Shown here piece after piece: positions 46,985-56,450 of a DNA stretch of 64,000 bases; position 1 is the first letter of the stretch; every line of letters begins with the position of its first letter. This DNA comes from Geodermatophilus tzadiensis (lineage in GTDB: Bacteria > Actinomycetota > Actinomycetes > Mycobacteriales > Geodermatophilaceae). The notes under the pieces are model-generated. The model searched no databases, was not told where the DNA came from, and saw only the letters and a program-made list of their open reading frames with translations. Where the stretch lies: positions 1 through 64,000 of the forward strand of contig NZ_PVTG01000020.1 in the NCBI RefSeq assembly GCF_003002915.1, in the 5' to 3' direction. A program made the position numbers and the translations under genes.

Positions 46985-49312
46985 ATGCGCCGGTGGCGCG
47001 GTCCGCTGATCGTCTCGGTGGCGTACCTGGGGCTCTGGCTGGGGCTGGACGTCGTCGCCAGCGTCTTCCAGGCTCGGCAGGAGGTGTCGCTGTGGTACCC
47101 GCCCACCGGGTTGAGCTTCGCCCTGCTGCTGGTGTTCGGGCTGCGCTACGCCCCGCTCCTGCTGCTGACCGACCCGCTGCACGGGCTGGTGGTGAGCGGG
47201 CCGGACGTGAGCTGGGTGAGCATCTGGCTCAGCGCCGTCGTCAGCACCGTCGTCTACACGACCGCGGCCTGGCTGCTGCTCCGGCGCCTGCGGATCGACC
47301 CGCGGCTGCCCGGTCAGCGCGACGTGGTCTGGCTGCTGGCGCTGGCCGCCGTCGCCGGGCCGTTCGTCGTGGCGGTCGTCCAGGTCCTGCAGTACACGGT
47401 CGCCGGGCTGCTGACCTGGGGTGAGCTGTTCCGCGGCGTCCTCGGCTTCTGGTCCGGCCGGGCCACGGGCGTCGGGGTGCTCACCCCCGCGCTGCTCGTC
47501 GCGAGCCGGGCGGTGCCCGCGCTGTGGCGGGACCGGCCGCCGCTCGACGGTCCGCCCCGGGGCGCACCCGGGCACGAGCGCCCCGTGTGGCCGGGCCGGG
47601 TCCGGCCGCGGTGGGCCGGCCGGCTCGCCGCCCGGGTGCTGGACGAGCGGCTGGAGATCGCCGGGCAGGCCACCCTGCTGCTCGCGACGGTGTACCTGGC
47701 CTACGGCGAACCGGCCGTCGGTGGGCTGGACCTGGCCTACCTGGTGTACGTGCCGCTGATCTGGATCGCGGTCCGCGGCGGGCTGCCCCGGGTGGTGTTC
47801 GCCGTCCTCGGGGCCAACGCCGTCGCCGTGGCCCTGGTCGGCCGGGACGTCGTGGACAGCCCGCTGCGGCTGCAGCTCGGGCTGGTGACCCTCACCCTGG
47901 CCGGCCTGACCCTCGGCGCGCTGGTCACCGGCCGGCAGGCCAGCGTCGCGGCCGCCGAGCACGCGGCGGTGCACGACTCGCTCACGGGGCTGGCCAACCG
48001 GGTCCTGCTGATGGACCGCCTGGAGGTCGCGGCGCACCGCGCGGAGCGCAGTCGAGACGGCCGGTTCGCGGTGCTCTACTGCGACCTCGACGGCTTCAAG
48101 GGGGTCAACGACCAGCTCGGGCACGACGCCGGCGACGAGCTGCTGGTCGCGGTCGCGCGCCGGCTGGAGGGGGCGGTGCGGCCCGGCGACCTGGTCAGCC
48201 GCCTGGGCGGTGACGAGCTCGCCGTCCTCCTCGACGGCGTGACCGGCGTCGAGGAGGCGGCCGGGGTGGCCGAGCGGCTGCTCGCCGCGCTGGCCGAGCC
48301 GTGTGCCCTCGACGGCCGGGAGGTCGTCGTGACCGGCAGCGTCGGGGTGGCGGTCGCCGACGCCGAGGGGCTGGCCCGGCCGCGGCTCCGCGAGGAGCGC
48401 GGGAGCGCGGCCGGCCCGGACGGGGACGGGCACGCCGAGGAGGTGCTCCGGGCGGCCGACATGGCCCTGCAGCGCGCCAAGGCGGCCGGGGGCAACCGCT
48501 ACGAGGTCTTCAACGAGCCGCTGCGCCGGCAGACCCGGGACCGGCTGGGACTGCGCGCCGCGCTGCGCCACGCGGTGGGGGCCGGTGCGGTGACCGTCGC
48601 CTACCAGCCGATCGTGCGGGTGGCCGACGGCCGGCTGGCGGCCGTGGAGGCGCTCGCCCGGTGGCACGACCCCGAGCGCGGGGACGTCCCGGCGGCCGAG
48701 TTCATCCCCGCGGCCGAGGAGACCGGGCTGATCCACGAGCTCGGCCTGCAGGTGCTCGAGCAGGCCTGCGGCCAGGCCGCGCGGTGGCGACGGGTCTTCG
48801 GTCCCGAGGCCACGCCGCGGGTGGCGGTCAACGTCTCGACGCGTCAGCTGCTGCCGGCCGACTTCGCCCCGCGCGTCCTCGACCTGCTCGACCGCCTCGG
48901 GCTGCCCGCGGACGCCCTGGAGCTGGAGATGACCGAGTCCTGCGCCATGGAGCCGGGGTCGCGGGCGGCCCTGGAGCGCTTCACCGCGGCCGGCGTCATC
49001 CTCGCCGTGGACGACTTCGGCACGGGGTACTCCAGCTTCGCCGCGCTGCGGGAGCGGACACCGCAGGCCTTCAAGCTCGACCGCTCCTTCGTCGCGCGGC
49101 TACCGGGCGACCGTCCGACCGACGCGATCGTGTCCGCCGTCCTCGCGCTGGCCGGGCACCTGGGCGCCACCGTCACCGCCGAGGGCGTGGAGACCGAGGA
49201 GCAGCTCCGGCGTCTCCGGGAGCTGGGGTGCCCCCAGGCCCAGGGCTTCCTCCTGGGGCGGCCGGCGGGCGCGGAGCGGATCGAGCGGGACTGGCTCCGC
49301 CGTCCGCGGTGA
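46985..49312 (+). CDS. MASE1-GGDEF-EAL cyclic-di-GMP protein
   Basis: A 775-residue membrane protein. Residues 1-310 form a MASE1-like sensor with about eight hydrophobic segments; a GGDEF domain spans about 320-510 and an EAL domain 520-770. The diguanylate cyclase site is GGDEL with an inhibitory RPGD located five residues before it (RxxD-x5-GGDEL). The EAL site keeps VEAL, VNVSTRQ, EMTES, VDDFGTGYSS, FKLDRS, TAEGVET and PQAQGF. Both activities could therefore exist, with the cyclase slightly atypical (Leu at the last motif position). ATG 46985 follows GGGGGACGCGACGAGC. Confidence 0.9.
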   Translation: MRRWRGPLIVSVAYLGLWLGLDVVASVFQARQEVSLWYPPTGLSFALLLVFGLRYAPLLLLTDPLHGLVVSGPDVSWVSIWLSAVVSTVVYTTAAWLLLRRLRIDPRLPGQRDVVWLLALAAVAGPFVVAVVQVLQYTVAGLLTWGELFRGVLGFWSGRATGVGVLTPALLVASRAVPALWRDRPPLDGPPRGAPGHERPVWPGRVRPRWAGRLAARVLDERLEIAGQATLLLATVYLAYGEPAVGGLDLAYLVYVPLIWIAVRGGLPRVVFAVLGANAVAVALVGRDVVDSPLRLQLGLVTLTLAGLTLGALVTGRQASVAAAEHAAVHDSLTGLANRVLLMDRLEVAAHRAERSRDGRFAVLYCDLDGFKGVNDQLGHDAGDELLVAVARRLEGAVRPGDLVSRLGGDELAVLLDGVTGVEEAAGVAERLLAALAEPCALDGREVVVTGSVGVAVADAEGLARPRLREERGSAAGPDGDGHAEEVLRAADMALQRAKAAGGNRYEVFNEPLRRQTRDRLGLRAALRHAVGAGAVTVAYQPIVRVADGRLAAVEALARWHDPERGDVPAAEFIPAAEETGLIHELGLQVLEQACGQAARWRRVFGPEATPRVAVNVSTRQLLPADFAPRVLDLLDRLGLPADALELEMTESCAMEPGSRAALERFTAAGVILAVDDFGTGYSSFAALRERTPQAFKLDRSFVARLPGDRPTDAIVSAVLALAGHLGATVTAEGVETEEQLRRLRELGCPQAQGFLLGRPAGAERIERDWLRRPR

Positions 49313-49394
49313 CGCTCCGGGAGGCCTGTGGACGACGGCCCGGCGTCCACAGGCCTCCCGGGTCGCGCGCGGCCGCCGGGGCAGCATCGCGGGC

Positions 49395-50624
49395 ATGAGG
49401 ACCCCGACCGCCGACGACGCCTGGCTCCGCGACCTGCTGCTCGGGGGCGACTGGCGTCCCGGCGGCGACGACACGGACGGGGTCGCCGGCGTCCTGGCCG
49501 CGCGCGACCCCGGCGTGGACGCCTCCGGCGCCGCCACCGGCGCGCTGCTGTCGGCCCTCGCCGACGTCTGGGAGCGGGGCTGGCAGCCGGCCGACGTCGC
49601 GCACGCGGTCGGCCGCGGGTCGAGCGCCCGGACGGCGCGGCTGGCGGTGGCGCTGGTCACCGAGGACGCCCGGGCGACCGACGCGGCGTCGCGGGCGCCG
49701 GAGCCGTGCCTGGCGCAGCTGGGTGAGCTCGGGGCGCTGACCGCGGGCGCCCCGGCCGTGGTCGCGGCCTGGCACCGGGCGGAGGGGCGACCGGCGGGCG
49801 AGGCGTGGCGCGAGGTGCTGCGGCTGGCGACCACGCTGCGCACGCTCCCCCGTGTGGAGCGGCTGGTGCCCCCGCCGTCCGCCTGGGGTGCCGGGAGGGA
49901 GGCAGGTCCCCGCCGTCCGGCGGTGGCGTCCCCGCGCGACGACGCACGGGTGCTGCGGCGGATCCGCGCGCTGCTGGCCAAGGCGGAGTCCACGGACTTC
50001 CCCGAGGAGGCGGAGGCTCTCACCGGCAAGGCGCAGGAGCTGATGACCCGCTACGCGGTGGACACGGCGCTCCTGGACGGCGGCACCGCACCACGCCGCG
50101 TCGACGTGGCCACCCGCCGGGTGCACGTCGTGGACCCGTACGTCCGGGCGAAGGTGCAGCTGCTCGACGTGGTCGCCCGCGCCAACGGCGTCCGGCTCGT
50201 CTGGTACCCGGACCTGGGCATCGCCACCCTGGTCGGCGTCCCCGCCGACCTCGACGCGGTCGAGCTGCTGTTCACCTCGCTGCTGCTCCAGGCGGGCCAG
50301 GCACTCGGCGCGGCCGAGCGGGCGGCACGACGGCGCTCGGCCTCCCGCTCCTTCCGACGCGCGTTCCTGCTGGGCTACGCCGGCCGTGTCGGGGAGCGGC
50401 TGACCAGCGCCCGTGAGCAGGCGACGAGGGCCGCGGCGACGGACCGCGGTGTGGACCTGCTCCCCGTGCTGCGCTCCCGGCAGGAGGCCGTCGACGAGGC
50501 GTTCACCGAGCTGTTCCCCGGCGTGCGCAGCAGCCGCAGCAGCTCGTCCGTGGACGGCGCCGGCTGGTGGGCCGGCCGCTCCGCCGCCGAGGCCGCCGAC
50601 GTCGGCTCCCGCCACCTGCGGTAG
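49395..50624 (+). CDS. DUF2786-domain protein
   Basis: A 409-residue protein. The DUF2786 segment is LRRIRALLAKAESTDFPEEA followed by LTGKAQELMTRYAVD (about residues 185-225). The N-terminal 180 residues are helical and variable; the C-terminal part around 300-360 is basic and ends in a Ser-rich tail. DUF2786 proteins occur in phage and bacterial genomes without assigned function. It ends four bases before a 26-bp tandem repeat array. Start ATG 49395. Confidence 0.8.
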   Translation: MRTPTADDAWLRDLLLGGDWRPGGDDTDGVAGVLAARDPGVDASGAATGALLSALADVWERGWQPADVAHAVGRGSSARTARLAVALVTEDARATDAASRAPEPCLAQLGELGALTAGAPAVVAAWHRAEGRPAGEAWREVLRLATTLRTLPRVERLVPPPSAWGAGREAGPRRPAVASPRDDARVLRRIRALLAKAESTDFPEEAEALTGKAQELMTRYAVDTALLDGGTAPRRVDVATRRVHVVDPYVRAKVQLLDVVARANGVRLVWYPDLGIATLVGVPADLDAVELLFTSLLLQAGQALGAAERAARRRSASRSFRRAFLLGYAGRVGERLTSAREQATRAAATDRGVDLLPVLRSRQEAVDEAFTELFPGVRSSRSSSSVDGAGWWAGRSAAEAADVGSRHLR

Positions 50625-50628
50625 CCGC

Positions 50629-50834
50629 CCCGGCCGCGTCTCCGCGGGAACGTGCCCGGCCGCGTCTCCGCGGGAACGTGCCCGGCCGCGTCTCCGCGGG
50701 AACGTGCCCGGCCGCGTCTCCGCGGGAACGTGCCCGGCCGCGTCTCCGCGGGAACGTGCCCGGCCGCGTCTCCGCGGGAACGTGCCCGGCCGCGTCTCCG
50801 CGGGAACGTGCCCGGCCGCGTCTCCGCGGGAACG
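50629..50834. repeat. 26-bp tandem repeat array, eight copies
   Basis: Seven full copies and one 24-base copy of CCCGGCCGCGTCTCCGCGGG + AACGTG start at 50629 and repeat every 26 bases with no differences. Each unit has a short stem-loop CCGCG-TCTC-CGCGG. There are no variable spacers, so this is not a CRISPR array. It lies between the DUF2786 gene and the promoter of the DUF222-HNH gene. Confidence 0.9.
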
Positions 50835-50849
50835 CTACTACCGACCTGA

Positions 50850-50910
50850 GCTGCGGTTTCTGTCACTGTCGACACGTATTATCCGAACACGTGATCGATC
50901 AGGAGGCGTC
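50850..50910 (+). promoter_or_regulatory. Promoter-like region of the HNH gene
   Basis: This stretch is the least GC-rich around and includes TATTAT at 50877-50882 (a near-consensus -10) and the palindrome TGTCGACA at 50867-50874, followed by AGGAGG at 50901-50906 as ribosome binding site. A clear -35 is not seen. The array ends 16 bases upstream of this region. Confidence 0.45.
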
Positions 50911-52665
50911 GTGTCCGAGCCGAGCAGCACCCCGCACCCGTCCGGCAGTCCGCTGACCGAACTGGCCCGGGCCATCACCGCCGGCGCCGTCCGCCTCGCC
51001 GCCGCCACCGCTGCCTGGTTGCGCCTGGTCGCCGAGTTCGACGAGCGCGGCGGCTGGCACGGCTGGGGCACCCGCTCGTGCGGGCACTGGCTGTCCTGGC
51101 AGTGCGGGCTGGCACCGGGCGCGGCCCGCGAGCACGTCCGCGTGGCCCGGGCCCTGCAGTCCCTCCCTCTCGTCGAGGCGGCGTTCGCCGACGGGCGGCT
51201 GTCGTACTCCAAGGTGCGGGCCCTGACCCGCATTGCCGAGCCCGACACCGAGCAGCCGCTGCTCGACCTCGCCGTGACGGTCACCGCCGCCCAGCTGGAG
51301 CGCTTCGTCCGCTCCTGGCGCCGCGCCGACCGCCCGGACACCGACCGGCCCGAGAGCCGGGAGTCCTTCGACCACTCCTGGGACGACGACGGGATGCTGG
51401 TCCTCCGGCTGCGGATGCGCCCCGAGCCCGGCGCCGAGGTGCTGGCCGCCATCGAGTCGGTCGCCGAGCGCGAGGCCCGGCGCGAACGCGCGCAGAACGC
51501 ACGCACCCGGGCGGCAGGGCCGGCCCAGGGCTCGGACCGGCAGGAGCGACAGGAGCTGCACCGCCGCTGCGCAGACGACGACGAGCTGGCCGGACTGGCC
51601 CGTGAGCGCAGCACCGCCCGCCGCCTGAGCGCCCTCGCCTCCCTGGCCCGCGCCGGTGTCGACGCCGACCGCCGTCCCGGTGACCCGCCCCGGCGCGAGG
51701 TCGTCGTGCACGTCGACGCCGCGGTCCTCGCCGACGACTCCGCCGCCGGACGGGCGCACCTCGACGGCGGCCCCGCCCTGACAGCGGCCCAGGCCCGGCG
51801 CGTGCTCTGCGACGCCACGGTGGTGACCATGCTGGAGCGCGGTCGCCAACCCCTCGCGCTGGGCCGCAGACGGCGGCGCGCCAGCAAGGGACAGCGCCGG
51901 GCGCTGCTGCGCCGCGACGGCGGGTGCGCGCGGCCCGGCTGCCCGGAGACGCGCATCGAGCGACTGCACGCCCACCACCTGCGGCACTGGCTCTTCGGCG
52001 GGCGCACCGACCTGACCAACCTGGTGCTGCTGTGCGACGTCGACCACGGCCTGGTGCACGACCTCGACCTGGTGATGACCCGCGTCGACGGCAGGCTCGT
52101 CGTCACCGCCCCGGACGGACGCCACGTCTGGGGCACCGCCGACGCCGCCTTCGACGGCGGCCTGGCCGGCCTCGACGACCACCCGGTCGCCGGGGACGCG
52201 GCGGACGGGCCGACGACCGCCGACCCGTTCACCGGCGTCCACCCCATCGACGCCGAGATCGGCCGCCGACCAGTGGCCGCCCGATGCCAGTCCGGTGAGG
52301 CCCAGCCGACACGGTCCGCCCAGCGGCGGCGGACGACGGCCGGACGACGAGGGTCCGGCAGCAGCCGCCCGGGTGGTCCAGCGCCCCGGCCGAGGCGCTC
52401 CCCCGCCGGTCCACGCGCCGGCCGGGCACCCGCGCGCCCGCGTCGATCGGGGTCCGTGCAGCAGGGCGTCGCTGCGATGCGCCAGGCGCTGTTCCCTGTC
52501 GGCGAGCCGTCGCTCGCCGACACGATGCCGGTGAGCGGCGAGCGGATGGACCTGCGGTACGCGGTCGGGGTCCTCATGAACCACCGCGACCTGCTCCGGC
52601 GCCTCGCGGGAGGGAACGGGGCAACCGGGAACGAGGGAACCGGACACGGGGCGCCCCACACCTGA
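50911..52665 (+). CDS. DUF222-HNH endonuclease (13E12-repeat type)
   Basis: A 584-residue protein with an N-terminal DUF222 domain (about residues 30-300) and an HNH nuclease domain near 331-385: CARPGCPETRIERLHAHHL, LFGGRTDLTNLVLLC and DVDHGLVHD keep the His, Asn, His pattern. This is the architecture of the mycobacterial 13E12 repeat family, which is often multicopy and has mobile-element character. Residues from about 450 are Arg/Pro-rich and probably disordered. GTG 50911 has AGGAGG four bases upstream. A tandem array precedes it and a related palindrome follows the stop. Confidence 0.9.
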   Translation: MSEPSSTPHPSGSPLTELARAITAGAVRLAAATAAWLRLVAEFDERGGWHGWGTRSCGHWLSWQCGLAPGAAREHVRVARALQSLPLVEAAFADGRLSYSKVRALTRIAEPDTEQPLLDLAVTVTAAQLERFVRSWRRADRPDTDRPESRESFDHSWDDDGMLVLRLRMRPEPGAEVLAAIESVAEREARRERAQNARTRAAGPAQGSDRQERQELHRRCADDDELAGLARERSTARRLSALASLARAGVDADRRPGDPPRREVVVHVDAAVLADDSAAGRAHLDGGPALTAAQARRVLCDATVVTMLERGRQPLALGRRRRRASKGQRRALLRRDGGCARPGCPETRIERLHAHHLRHWLFGGRTDLTNLVLLCDVDHGLVHDLDLVMTRVDGRLVVTAPDGRHVWGTADAAFDGGLAGLDDHPVAGDAADGPTTADPFTGVHPIDAEIGRRPVAARCQSGEAQPTRSAQRRRTTAGRRGSGSSRPGGPAPRPRRSPAGPRAGRAPARPRRSGSVQQGVAAMRQALFPVGEPSLADTMPVSGERMDLRYAVGVLMNHRDLLRRLAGGNGATGNEGTGHGAPHT

Positions 52666-52670
52666 CCGCC

Positions 52671-52688
52671 GCGTTCCCGCGGGAACGC
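52671..52688. promoter_or_regulatory. 18-bp palindrome after the HNH gene
   Basis: GCGTTCCCGCGGGAACGC, perfect, five bases after the HNH stop. It shares CGCGGGAACG with each unit of the 26-bp array upstream of the gene. It may be a terminator or a site bound by the encoded nuclease. Confidence 0.5.
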
Positions 52689-52710
52689 TCCGTGCCCATC
52701 AGCGTTCCGT

Positions 52711-54456
52711 TTGCCGATCTCGGGCCCCGGGCAGCGCGTGCCGGTGCCCCGAGAGAAGCAGGACAACCCCGCCGGGGGTTCGGCCTCCGTCCGGACCCGT
52801 CGGCTGAGGGAGACGGCCCGCGACGTCCTCGGCTTCGACGGGTTCCGCCCGGGCCAGGAGCAGGCCATGCAGTCCGTGCTCGCCGGCCGGGACACGCTGG
52901 CCGTGCTGCCCTCGGGCGCCGGGAAGTCGGCGGTGTACCAGGTGGCCGGGCAGCTGCTCGACGGCCCGGTGCTGGTGGTCTCCCCGCTCATCGCGCTGCA
53001 GCGCGACCAGGTCGAGCGGCTCGCCGAGCTCGGCGACGCCGTCGGCCGGGCCGCCCAGCTCAACTCCAGCCTCTCCGCCGGCGACCAGCGCGAGGCACTC
53101 GAGGGGCTGGCGGACGGAACGGTCCGCTACCTGTTCCTCGCGCCCGAGCAGCTGGCCAAGCCCGAGGTGGTCGAGGCGATCCGCGAGGCCGCACCCGCGC
53201 TGTTCGTGGTCGACGAGGCGCACTGCGTCTCCGCGTGGGGCCACGACTTCCGCCCCGACTACCTGCGGCTGGGCCAGGTCGTCGAGCAGCTCGACCACCC
53301 CACCGTGCTGGCGCTGACCGCCACCGCCGCTCCCCCGGTCCGTGCCGAGATCGTCGAGCGCCTGTCGATGCGCGACCCCGAGGTCGTCGTCGCCGGGTTC
53401 GACCGTCCCGAGATCCGGCTGGAGGTCGACCAGCACGCCGACGCGCACGCCAAGCGGCAGGCGGTGATCGACCGGGCCGCCGGCGAGGTGGAGGCCGGCC
53501 GCGGACCGGGCATCGTCTACAGCGCCACCCGCAAGGGCACCCTCGACCTCGCCGAGGCGCTCACCGACCGCGGTCTGCGCGCCCGGCCGTACCACGCGGG
53601 CCTGAAGAAGAGCGAGCGCGAGGACACCCAGCGCGCCTGGATGGACGACGAGCTCGACGTCGTCGTCGCCACCACCGCCTTCGGGATGGGCATCGACAAG
53701 CCCGGCACCCGCTTCGTCGTCCACGCCGAGCCCGCCGACTCCGTCGACAGCTACTACCAGGAGATCGGCCGGGCCGGCCGCGACGGCGAGCCCGCGCTCG
53801 CCGTCCTGGTGTACCGGCAGGAGGACCTCGGCCTGCGCCGGTTCTTCGCCGCGGGCGCGCCGGCCGAGGAAGAGCTGCAGCAGGTGGCCGGGCTGGTCGC
53901 CGCCGCGCCGGCCGCGGGCGTGGACGACGGCGTCGACGTCAAGCAGCTGCGCGAGGAGACCGGCCGCCCGGCCACCCCGCTGGCCCGCGACCTCAACCTG
54001 CTCGAGCAGGTGTCGGCCGTCGTCCTCGACGAGGAGGGCGCCGCCCACCCGGCCGAGGGTGCTCCGGCGCCCGGCGAGGCCGCCCGCGCGGCCCGCGAGC
54101 TGGCCGAGCACCACGAGCGCGTCGACCAGAGCCGCGTGGAGATGATGCGCGGCTACGCCGAGACCACCGAGTGCCGCCGCCAGTACCTGCTCGGCTACTT
54201 CGGCGAGCAGCTCGAGGAGCAGTGCGGCAACTGCGACAACTGCTCGGCCGGCACCTCCCACGAGCAGCCCGCCGGGGGGGACGCCGACACCCCGTTCCCG
54301 CCCGAGACCCCGGTGGTGCACACCGAGTGGGGCGCCGGCGTGGTCATGCGGGTGGAGGACGACCGCGTCGTGGTCCTCTTCGAGGAGGTCGGCTACAAGA
54401 CGCTGGCGCTCGCCGCGGTCGAGCGCAACGACCTGCTGCAGGTCCGCGGCGGCTGA
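52711..54456 (+). CDS. RecQ-family DNA helicase
   Basis: A superfamily 2 helicase of 581 residues from TTG 52711 (GTG 52738 also plausible). Walker A is LPSGAGKSAVYQ, the DEAH box VVDEAHCVSAWGHDFRPDYL, and motif VI region QEIGRAGRDGEPALAV. The Cys4 zinc region CRRQYLLG...CGNCDNC marks RecQ. An HRDC domain is absent; instead the C-terminus has a small beta-rich region starting PVVHTEWGAGVVMRVEDDRV. It unwinds DNA during recombination and repair. Confidence 0.88.
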   Translation: MPISGPGQRVPVPREKQDNPAGGSASVRTRRLRETARDVLGFDGFRPGQEQAMQSVLAGRDTLAVLPSGAGKSAVYQVAGQLLDGPVLVVSPLIALQRDQVERLAELGDAVGRAAQLNSSLSAGDQREALEGLADGTVRYLFLAPEQLAKPEVVEAIREAAPALFVVDEAHCVSAWGHDFRPDYLRLGQVVEQLDHPTVLALTATAAPPVRAEIVERLSMRDPEVVVAGFDRPEIRLEVDQHADAHAKRQAVIDRAAGEVEAGRGPGIVYSATRKGTLDLAEALTDRGLRARPYHAGLKKSEREDTQRAWMDDELDVVVATTAFGMGIDKPGTRFVVHAEPADSVDSYYQEIGRAGRDGEPALAVLVYRQEDLGLRRFFAAGAPAEEELQQVAGLVAAAPAAGVDDGVDVKQLREETGRPATPLARDLNLLEQVSAVVLDEEGAAHPAEGAPAPGEAARAARELAEHHERVDQSRVEMMRGYAETTECRRQYLLGYFGEQLEEQCGNCDNCSAGTSHEQPAGGDADTPFPPETPVVHTEWGAGVVMRVEDDRVVVLFEEVGYKTLALAAVERNDLLQVRGG

Positions 54457-54567
54457 GCAGCGGTCGCCGGGTCCACCCCATCGGGCGCTCGCCCTGCGCG
54501 ACCGCCCCGGCACGTCGATGATCAAGCAGATGCCCGGGCACGGCGCCCGGCTGGGAGGAGTGCACGG

Positions 54568-56214
54568 GTGAAGGTCCTGGGGATCAACGCCATCTACCAC
54601 GACCCGGCGGCGGCGCTCGTCGTCGACGGGCGGGTCGTGGCCGCGGCCGAGGAGGAGCGGTTCAGCCGGCGCAAGCACGGCAAGCGCCCGCTGCCCTGGA
54701 GCGCGTGGGAGCTGCCCGAGCTGTCGGCGGCGTGGTGCCTGGCCGAGGCCGGCATCCGCCCCGAGGAGCTCGACGCGGTCGCGTACTCCTTCGACCCGGC
54801 GCTGATGGTCACCCCCGAGGAGACCGGGCTCTTCGACGACGGCGACGTCATGCGCAAGAGGTACGCGCAGATGGCGCCGGACTTCCTCGCCCACGCGCTG
54901 CCGGGCCTGGACCCGGCGAAGGTGCACTTCGTCAAGCACCACGTCGCCCACGCCGCCTCCGCCGGCAAGGCCGCGCCGCAGCGCGACAACGCGGTGCTCG
55001 TGCTCGACGGCCGCGGCGAGGCGCACAGCCACCTCGCCGGGCGCTACGTGGACGGGCAGCTGGAGATCCTCGCCGGGCAGGCCCTCCCCCACTCGCTGGG
55101 CCTGATGTACGAGGAGCTCACCGACCACCTCGGGTTCCTGCGCAGCTCCGACGAGTTCAAGGTCATGGCGATGGCCTCCTACGGCAAGCCGCGCTTCCTC
55201 GGCGAGCTGTCCGAGCTCGTCCGGGCCACCGGCGACGGGGGCTTCGTGACCGAGAAGATCGACTTCGCCGAGTTCGCCCCCCGCCTCGGCAAGGACGAGC
55301 GGTGGACCGAGGACCACGCCGACCTCGCCGCCAGCGTGCAGACGCGGCTGGAGGAGGTGCTGGTCGAGCTGGCCCGCTGGGTGCACGAGCAGACCGGCGA
55401 GAAGACCCTCACGATGGCCGGCGGCACCGCGCTCAACTGCGTGGCCAACACCCGCATCCTCGCCGAGGGCCCGTTCGAGCACGTCTGGGTCCAGCCGGCC
55501 GCCGGGGACGCCGGCACCGCGCTCGGCGCGGCCCTGCACGTGGCCGCCGAGCTCGGCGAGCGCACCGAGCCCATGCCCGGCGCGGCGCTCGGGCGCGGCT
55601 GGAGCGACGACGAGATCGAGCGCCGGCTGCAGACCGCGGCGATCGACTACGAGCGGCCCGACGACGTGGCCGAGGCCGTGGCCGAGGTGCTCGCCGACAA
55701 CGGCATCGTGGCCTGGTTCCAGGGCCGCAGCGAGTACGGCCCGCGGGCGCTGGGCCACCGGTCGCTGCTGGCCCACCCCGGCTTCGAGGCCAACCTGGAG
55801 CGGATGAACGACGTCAAGGGCCGCGAGCAGTTCCGCCCGGTGGCGCCGATGGTGCTGCTGGAGCGGGCGCCGGAGCTCTTCAGCCGGGGGCCGATCCCCT
55901 CGCCGTACATGCTCTTCGTGCACGACGTCGCCGAGGAGTGGCGCGACCGCATCCCCACCGTCACCCACGTCGACGGCACCGCGCGGATCCAGACGATCGA
56001 CGCCGGCACGGAGCCGCTCGTGCACCGGATGATCTCCGCCTTCGAGCGGCGCACCGGGCTGCCGGTCGTGGTGAACACCAGCCTCAACACCGCCGGCCGG
56101 CCGATGGTCGACGACCCCCGCGACGCCCTCGAGTGCTTCGGCTCCGCGCCGGTCGACCTGCTGGCCATCGGCCCGTTCGTCGTCCGCCGGCCCCGGCCGA
56201 CACCGCGTCCCTGA
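54568..56214 (+). CDS. Carbamoyltransferase (NodU/CmcH/TobZ family)
   Basis: A 548-residue O-carbamoyltransferase. The N-terminal ASKHA/Kae1-like domain has VLGINAIYHDPAAALV and HHVAHAASA (iron-binding His pair), with VLVLDGRGE; the YrdC-like C-terminal part has WFQGRSEYGPRALGHRSLLA. It transfers a carbamoyl group from carbamoyl phosphate via carbamoyl-AMP to a hydroxyl of a sugar or natural product. No biosynthetic neighbours are present, so the acceptor is unknown. GTG 54568 has GGGAGGAG nine bases upstream. Confidence 0.92.
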   Translation: MKVLGINAIYHDPAAALVVDGRVVAAAEEERFSRRKHGKRPLPWSAWELPELSAAWCLAEAGIRPEELDAVAYSFDPALMVTPEETGLFDDGDVMRKRYAQMAPDFLAHALPGLDPAKVHFVKHHVAHAASAGKAAPQRDNAVLVLDGRGEAHSHLAGRYVDGQLEILAGQALPHSLGLMYEELTDHLGFLRSSDEFKVMAMASYGKPRFLGELSELVRATGDGGFVTEKIDFAEFAPRLGKDERWTEDHADLAASVQTRLEEVLVELARWVHEQTGEKTLTMAGGTALNCVANTRILAEGPFEHVWVQPAAGDAGTALGAALHVAAELGERTEPMPGAALGRGWSDDEIERRLQTAAIDYERPDDVAEAVAEVLADNGIVAWFQGRSEYGPRALGHRSLLAHPGFEANLERMNDVKGREQFRPVAPMVLLERAPELFSRGPIPSPYMLFVHDVAEEWRDRIPTVTHVDGTARIQTIDAGTEPLVHRMISAFERRTGLPVVVNTSLNTAGRPMVDDPRDALECFGSAPVDLLAIGPFVVRRPRPTPRP

Positions 56215-56450
56215 GCCCCCGGCCCGGGCACGCCGCGCGCGTGCCCGGCCGGCGGGGTCCCCCCGAGGGGTGAGGACCGAACCGGGACGGCGGTGCGGCG
56301 CGAAGACCCCGTGCACCACCGCCCCGCGGATCACGGTCCGGACACGACCCTCGTCCGAATGGATGAGTTCCGGTTCTCCACGACCCGCCGGGGTAACCGG
56401 AGCAACGACGCGCGCCACTCGGTCGCGCACCACCCACTCGGAGGACCCAG

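Noticed and set aside
46985-50624. Plus-strand and minus-strand ORFs overlapping the GGDEF-EAL and DUF2786 genes (e.g. 45617-48736 minus)
   Set aside because: The long minus ORF contains modA only at its 3' part; the rest is an antisense shadow of the GGDEF-EAL gene.
50629-50834. Possible CRISPR array
   Set aside because: Units are contiguous 26-mers with no spacers and no cas genes nearby, so this is a satellite repeat.
54457-54567. A small RNA or leader before the carbamoyltransferase gene
   Set aside because: No stable hairpin, conserved motif or ORF with a ribosome site could be supported.
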